Part shown: positions 59,881 through 64,000 of the stretch, piece by piece
How positions within the stretch are numbered: position 1 is the first letter of the stretch
How the letters are laid out: each line of letters starts with the position of its first letter
Source of the DNA: Thermoanaerobacter sp.
Lineage (GTDB): Bacteria; Bacillota; Thermoanaerobacteria; Thermoanaerobacterales; Thermoanaerobacteraceae
DNA: 64,000 nt
Assembly (NCBI GenBank): GCA_014896455.1
Contig: JADBKJ010000004.1
Coordinates: 17,131 to 81,130 of the forward strand
Direction of reading: 5' to 3'
Notes under the pieces: model-generated
Told to the model about the DNA's origin: nothing
Database searches by the model: none
Seen by the model: only the letters and a program-made list of their open reading frames with translations
Position numbers and translations under genes: made by a program

Positions 59881-60026
59881 TGGTGGTGTAAGCAAAAAGA
59901 AATTGATGCTTATATTACCAAAATCTGTTATTTCAATATCCTTTATTATATTTGAATGCAGTTATAATTACACCATTAGGGTAAGAAGATTTAACAAGAT
60001 AGTATTTTGTAGTATCTGGGAGGTGA
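59881..60026 (+). pseudogene. Peptide gene remnant (cassette B)
   Basis: DNA similar to 57676-57825, with stops. Its readable end, APLG-stop-EDLTR-stop-YFVVSGR, aligns with APLGEEDLIRWHSVIPGR. The promoter segment is deleted. Confidence 0.6.
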
Positions 60027-60091
60027 TGTTGTTATAAGACAAGTTTATAAATTATTGTGGAAGTGCTGATAAGAGAATCTTAGGAAAATGA

Positions 60092-60531
60092 ATTTTTAAA
60101 ACACGACTGATTTATTACAAAGTATCAGTATCACATATAAAAATATGGGGTAGTCCTCCTAGAAATAGTGGTGAAGGATTATGGATTCAAGATGTAAATC
60201 CACATTCCAAATTTATTGGAAGTTTTCAATTACTATACCTTTTATAGGTATTACAATTAATACAGCAGCGGCAGGAGTAACGGAAAGCCATACTTCTAAA
60301 GGAGCATCTTGGTATATTATACCAACAGACCCTGTTATATCTTTTTATGATGGTTCAGATTCAAGTACAAATCCAACAGCTGTAGAGATGTATTTAGCAC
60401 CTATATCCGAAAGCGGAACGTATGTCTGTACAGGTTATGTTTCAGCGAAATTTAAGTTTTATGATGCTTTAAACAGATATTACAATATAAAAATAAATTC
60501 TGATGCGCCATATACTTTAACAATATATTAA
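60092..60531 (+). pseudogene. Frameshifted secreted-type protein (cassette B)
   Basis: Two overlapping frames: HIKIWGSPPRNSGEGLWIQD to FIGSF (to ~60228), then SITIPFIGITINTAAAG to the stop at 60531 (from ~60226). Inserting one T near 60226 would restore a single frame. No signal peptide or proper start remains. The C-terminal part is beta-rich (YVCTGYVSAKFKFYDALN). WGSP resembles WGTP in the cassette C protein. Confidence 0.6.
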
Positions 60532-60533
60532 AA

Positions 60534-60606
60534 AGTCTTTTTTAAAAACAACAGATAATAAGTCAAGTGTCTCTTGACGAGGCATAACTTTGCCATTTTC
60601 AATTTT
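60534..60606 (-). pseudogene. Regulator internal remnant (cassette C)
   Basis: Nearly identical DNA to 57399-57472 of the intact regulator (codons for GKVMPRQETLDLLSVVKKDL). It is then joined directly to the region just before the operator, so the start codon and HTH front were deleted at a T-run. Confidence 0.72.
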
Positions 60607-60618
60607 TTAATATCCCAC

Positions 60619-60688
60619 CCCGATTTAAATCGGGTTGAAATTATTTACTTTACCATATATTATATAGTTAAGGAAAAGATATGTAAAG
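60619..60688. promoter_or_regulatory. Preserved operator and promoters of cassette C
   Basis: A perfect palindrome CCCGATTTAAATCGGG (60619-60634), followed by TTGAAA, 17 nt, TATTAT and the opposing TTTACA/TATAAT pair, nearly identical to cassette A although both adjoining coding regions are damaged. Confidence 0.68.
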
Positions 60689-60689
60689 G

Positions 60690-60737
60690 GGAGAGGAAGA
60701 TTTAATAAGATGGCATTATGTAATGCCTGGGAGGTGA
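60690..60737 (+). pseudogene. Peptide gene remnant (cassette C)
   Basis: Keeps codons for GEEDLIRWHYVMPGR and the stop, but the start and the whole signal sequence are deleted. Differs from cassette A at two residues near the C-terminus (S to Y, I to M). Confidence 0.68.
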
Positions 60738-60873
60738 TGCTGTTATATAAGAAAAAAGTTTAAATTATTTTTTGTGGAGGTGGTGATAAGGGAACCTTAA
60801 TTTAGCGGAAAAATGAGCTTTTAAAACTTGATTGAGTGAAATTGTAAAATATTGAGATAGGGAGGATGTTAAA

Positions 60874-61758
60874 ATGAAGAAATTCTTAGTTGTATTTCTA
60901 TTGTGCTTAATATTAGGTTTTTCGTCGACTGTAAGTTTTGCTGCTTTGGTATATAATATTAACATAAACAACAAACATGTAGGCCTTTATTATAATATTA
61001 GAGGCGATCAGATAGAGATTCAATCCGAATTTAGCGACTATAATATTAATCAAAACAACCAAGTAATAAAAGGAACAATAGGAGAAGTAAATTTTTCAGT
61101 TGATAAATACAAGTCTGAAAAAGATGTTGATTATTTTAAAGGTAAAGCTCAATATGGAAATCAGTCGTTAAATATGAATATTGTTAAGAATAGTTATGGA
61201 TTAAGTGGAATAGTTTTTAACGACAAAAAAGATGTTATTAAAGCTTTTATAATATCGGATAAGCAAAAAGTAAATGAGATTAAGAAAAATGTTAAAAATA
61301 TAAATTTGTCAATTCAAAACAACAAGAAATCTTATGGAAACTTAAATAAAGGAACAATTATTGTACCCAATACTTATTATCAAGATAACCAGCTTCATAT
61401 TTTTAAAAGTGCTTTATATATACCGTTTATTTTAAGTGGTGGCACTGTAGAAGGTACTTTATATTACACCGTCGCTAGTAATGTACCTGATGGTATGAGA
61501 TTTTATTTTGATAGACTTTACGGGTATATAGATTGGGCTTCAGGCTTTGATGGTATTATGATAACTAACGAAAATGAACCTTATGGTGTTTTTTGGGGCA
61601 CGCCTTCCTGGCCAAGTCGAAATATCCAAACATGGTATATTAATCAAGGAGCTTATAAAAGTGGGAATTATTATTTAAAAGCAACTGTTAGTTATACACT
61701 CCTAATTAATAACGTTCCTGTATTATTTTGGGATAGTGATCAAAAGTTAATTCAGTAA
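60874..61758 (+). CDS. Secreted protein of unknown function (cassette C)
   Basis: A 294-residue protein with a signal peptide (KKFLVVFLLCLILGFSSTV, cleavage near SFA-A). The first half is Asn/Lys-rich with repeated short strands; the C-terminal half is aromatic and beta-rich (GTLYYTVASNVPDGMRFYFD, WGTPSWPSRNIQTWYINQGA). No known domain recognised. ATG at 60874 with GGGAGG. Downstream of the preserved operator and promoter of cassette C, so it may still be controlled by the cassette A regulator. Confidence 0.72.
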   Translation: MKKFLVVFLLCLILGFSSTVSFAALVYNININNKHVGLYYNIRGDQIEIQSEFSDYNINQNNQVIKGTIGEVNFSVDKYKSEKDVDYFKGKAQYGNQSLNMNIVKNSYGLSGIVFNDKKDVIKAFIISDKQKVNEIKKNVKNINLSIQNNKKSYGNLNKGTIIVPNTYYQDNQLHIFKSALYIPFILSGGTVEGTLYYTVASNVPDGMRFYFDRLYGYIDWASGFDGIMITNENEPYGVFWGTPSWPSRNIQTWYINQGAYKSGNYYLKATVSYTLLINNVPVLFWDSDQKLIQ

Positions 61759-62495
61759 GAAAATATAAATCTTTTGTATCTTCAATCAATTGTTTAAAAA
61801 ATTAAGTTTTGTAAAATAGATACAAAATAACAGCCTAAAATTTTTTAGATAACTTCAAAATTTGTAAAAAATTACTTAAAGCAGTTACAAACAGACTAAA
61901 CAAGATGAGCAAATTAAATTATAGACTACTAAAAAACAAAACAGGATATAGCAAAGTATACCCTTATCGTTTCTAAAGATACTCAATTATGAGATGAAGA
62001 TTAGTTTAATTTCAAGCAACAAAAAGATACTTTTTCTTCTCTTTTGAGAAAGACATAATCCAGTAACTTGTGCTGGTGTCAAGCTATTAAGAGAAGAATG
62101 GGCCTTACAAAATTATAGAAGAACACAAACATGTAAATTAAATTATTTGCGGACTCAAAAGAGGAAAACCTTGTTTAGTATTATACCAGGCTTTAAATTG
62201 ATGATGGAAAGATTCTATCAAATTATTGGTGATGTCATCCTTAAAGCTTTCAACTCTAATTTATTCCATAAGTCACCGAATCAAGACTTAAAAGGTATTT
62301 TGTAAGTACTAAACTTAAGTCACATAGCAGTAAGTATTATTGATTTTGGATAGGTTAATGGTACAATGTTTTTCATGAGGACTGCATCATTTCTGAGAAG
62401 TATTTGTTTTTCCTGCAAAACATTGTATCAGAGAGGATTGAAGTCCTCAACTTTCATTTAAGTTTGCAAATTGAAAATTTTTAGGTGGTGTTAGT
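61759..62495. other. Intergenic stretch without recognisable gene
   Basis: About 740 AT-rich bases with many stops on both strands. Short readable pieces exist, but none matches a family I know. A decayed mobile element is possible but not supported. The end carries a GGTGGTG ribosome site for the next ORF. Confidence 0.5.
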
Positions 62496-62867
62496 ATGAA
62501 CTTAGTAGCAATAGTAGTTATGTTACAAGGGGGAATATATGTAATAAATTCAATAATAGAAATATTTAACGGAGCAGATTTTAAAGTCGGCACTAATATC
62601 ATATTGAGCACAAATTTTTATTATATTGGTGTTACATTTGGAGTTCTACTTATTATATCTTCGATTGGGTTATTAAGGAGAAAGAAATATGGGTATTTTC
62701 TTGTACTATATCTATATTCAATATTGCTCATTTACTATTTAATGGCTGTAATATATTTAGTTGTTAACAAACTGTATTTTTTAGCATTTTACTGTATAGT
62801 TGTAATGACGATTTTTTACATGATTATCAATTTTGTTCGAAAGAATAAATCAGAATTCGTTGGATGA
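62496..62867 (+). CDS. Small membrane protein, 123 aa
   Basis: Four hydrophobic segments (about residues 3-22, 40-60, 68-90 and 92-112) with a basic loop LLRRKKYGY and a basic C-terminus. Resembles small integral membrane proteins of immunity or unknown type; no family recognised. AGGTGGTG lies upstream of ATG. Confidence 0.6.
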   Translation: MNLVAIVVMLQGGIYVINSIIEIFNGADFKVGTNIILSTNFYYIGVTFGVLLIISSIGLLRRKKYGYFLVLYLYSILLIYYLMAVIYLVVNKLYFLAFYCIVVMTIFYMIINFVRKNKSEFVG

Positions 62868-62958
62868 CTATTGGACTTAAACTTAGGAATATGCAAATTA
62901 CAAATGCTTAAAGTGCTTTGTATAGGAGGGTTTTAATTTACAAGAGATAAGAGTTACA

Positions 62959-63012
62959 GATAAGAGGGACGGTTCCGTTTGTCTGAATTTTTTTGGATAA
63001 AAGGAACCGTCC
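62959..63012. repeat. GGACGGTTCC hairpin repeat, copy H3
   Basis: GATAAGAGGGACGGTTCC to GGAACCGTCC, nearly identical to H2 over ~55 bases; the right arm is cut short after GTCC. Confidence 0.75.
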
Positions 63013-63164
63013 AAAACTTACTTTTTTTGTAGCTTCTACCCTTTTATTGGTTACGTTTATACCTATAAAAAAGATTAGTATCTATTTTCATAATTTAGTC
63101 CAAGCAGAAAAAATAACACATTGACATTAATCAAACACCGGAGACGATTCTCTTTGTTTTGTTG

Positions 63165-63545
63165 CCTATTAGAAAATATCATTCCATCATTGGCAGAAAC
63201 AAAAGTATTGAAAGTTTTGTAGTTATAACATTTATAGCTACAAAAAGGGATATACAAGAAATCAAAATAAAAAAATATAAAGTTTAAATTTTCAGATAAT
63301 TAATTTTGAAAATTACTCCTTAAGTTTTGAAAAGCTTTATTTTACCGCCTTTGAAGCCATTTTGCAAATTTAACCTGTTGTAACTTACAGTTACAAAATT
63401 AAAATTTTTCACTGGCGATATATGAAAAAAAGAGAAAAAGGGAGAAAAAAGTGAATAACTTTGCCAGAACGAAATATTGGGAGGGCTTGTAAATATTTCT
63501 ACTATTTTACTGGAAGAGGTAAGAATGGTAGGATAAAATTGAAAG
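63165..63545. promoter_or_regulatory. Conserved leader repeat, copy 3, before a secreted-peptide gene
   Basis: The fullest copy of the leader. Inverted repeat TTGTAAC-TTACA-GTTACAA (63378-63396), then TTCACTGGCGATATATGAAA, a purine-rich run, GAACGAAATATTGGGAGGGC and GGTAAGAATGG. It ends about 25 bases before the peptide start, so it is probably the promoter region or structured 5' leader of that gene. Confidence 0.6.
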
Positions 63546-63567
63546 AAAATTTGAGAGGTGAAGTAAA

Positions 63568-63744
63568 TTGAGGAGAATTATAGTTTTGTTGATAATAGTA
63601 ATTTCTTTGCTTGGAACATTGGCATATGGTAACATAGCTCCAGCTTATATGAATGATAAAAAAGTGATACAACAGCAATACCTAGTAGCAGAAGAAAGAG
63701 AACCAAGGGTACATGGAGATATAAATAATCCATGGGGTGGATAG
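63568..63744 (+). CDS. 58-aa signal-peptide-bearing peptide
   Basis: TTG at 63568 with GAGGTGA six bases upstream. A basic start (MRR) and hydrophobic core (IIVLLIIVISLLGTLA) are followed by YGNIAPAYMND, a polar linker and the tail EPRVHGDINNPWGG. Like the 44-residue peptide it has an IAP motif just after the hydrophobic core, and an aromatic/glycine C-terminus suited to a cleaved signal peptide. No regulator for it lies inside the window. The remaining bases to 64000 hold no further gene. Confidence 0.62.
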   Translation: MRRIIVLLIIVISLLGTLAYGNIAPAYMNDKKVIQQQYLVAEEREPRVHGDINNPWGG

Positions 63745-64000
63745 AAGCTTAGAAATTGAAAAATATTTTTAATATCCAATGCTTACTTATCGTAGAAGAT
63801 AAAAACTAAAGAAGTATAAAAAGATATCTATAGAACGGCTTAGATGAAAGCTTTTGAATTTTCCCCAATCTATTATAAATAAAAAAGATGTAAAGCAAAA
63901 ATAGATTTCAGGCAGCCTAGAAGCACATCTTAGAACTTTTATGTAGAAAAGTTTTTGAGATGAGCTCAGGATAAAAATTCTTTAAGGGGAGAAAGAAAAT

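Noticed and set aside
61759..62495. A decayed transposase
   Set aside because: Short readable pieces exist in one frame, but no catalytic motif or terminal inverted repeat could be identified.
63075..63257. A minus-strand 60-residue ORF in leader copy 3
   Set aside because: There is no ribosome site, and the frame is only partly shared with copy 2; treated as a gene-end remnant instead.

Overview
The window is the replication-origin region of an AT-rich, spore-forming, low-GC Gram-positive anaerobe. Gene content and order (gyrA-gyrB-remB-recF-yaaA-dnaN-dnaA | oriC | rpmH-rnpA-yidD-yidC-jag-mnmE-mnmG-rsmG-noc-parA-parB), the T-box-controlled ilv-leu operon beside gyrA, and the spore gene yyaC fit Thermoanaerobacter or Caldanaerobacter. 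The species call is an inference from gene order and protein character, not from a search.

Layout. 1-3400: the end of an LCP cell-wall protein, two tRNA-Ser genes lying downstream of T-box-controlled serS, lepB and a small ORF. 3480-4850: an AI-2E family permease and repeat copy R1. 4852-14060: a leftward ilvN-ilvC-leuA-leuC-leuD-leuB-ilvD-ilvB operon behind an isoleucine-type T-box. 14318-18657: gyrA and gyrB. 18800-21345: a csaA scrap, murT-gatD and repeat R2. 21345-27889: GH31 glucosidase, remB, recF, yaaA, dnaN and dnaA, all leftward. 27890-28398: oriC. 28399-38035: the rightward half, from rpmH to parB, with two parS sites. 38584-45622: a cysteine desulfurase-like enzyme, DUF4446, a lipid kinase, cphB-cphA and yyaC. 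45780-53770: mscS, rpsF-ssb-rpsR, yybS, gdpP, rplI, dnaB helicase and a Crp-type regulator.

From 53754 to the right edge the character changes to an accessory region of broken genes, repeats, small secreted peptides and unknown secreted proteins. I read it as an array of cassettes. Each has a leftward regulator (helix-turn-helix plus TPR, RRNPP-like), a divergent promoter with a palindromic operator, a short secreted peptide that could be a signal precursor, and then one or more secreted proteins. One cassette is intact (56685-59327), one keeps an intact secreted protein (60534-61758), and two are decayed (53754-55237 and 59786-60531). The peptide C-terminus differs between copies. A second signal-peptide-bearing small peptide (63568-63744) follows a different conserved leader present three times, which carries its own inverted repeat.

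A second theme is a GC-rich repeat of about 260 bp (four full or composite copies, one mosaic, one possible scar) that sits inside intrinsic terminators, flanked in the full copies by 21-26 bp direct repeats of the whole terminator hairpin.

The chromosome-segregation system is unusually visible: a ParB-type and a Noc-type paralogue, parS palindromes in rsmG and in the parA promoter, and Noc-box-like sequences upstream of gyrB.
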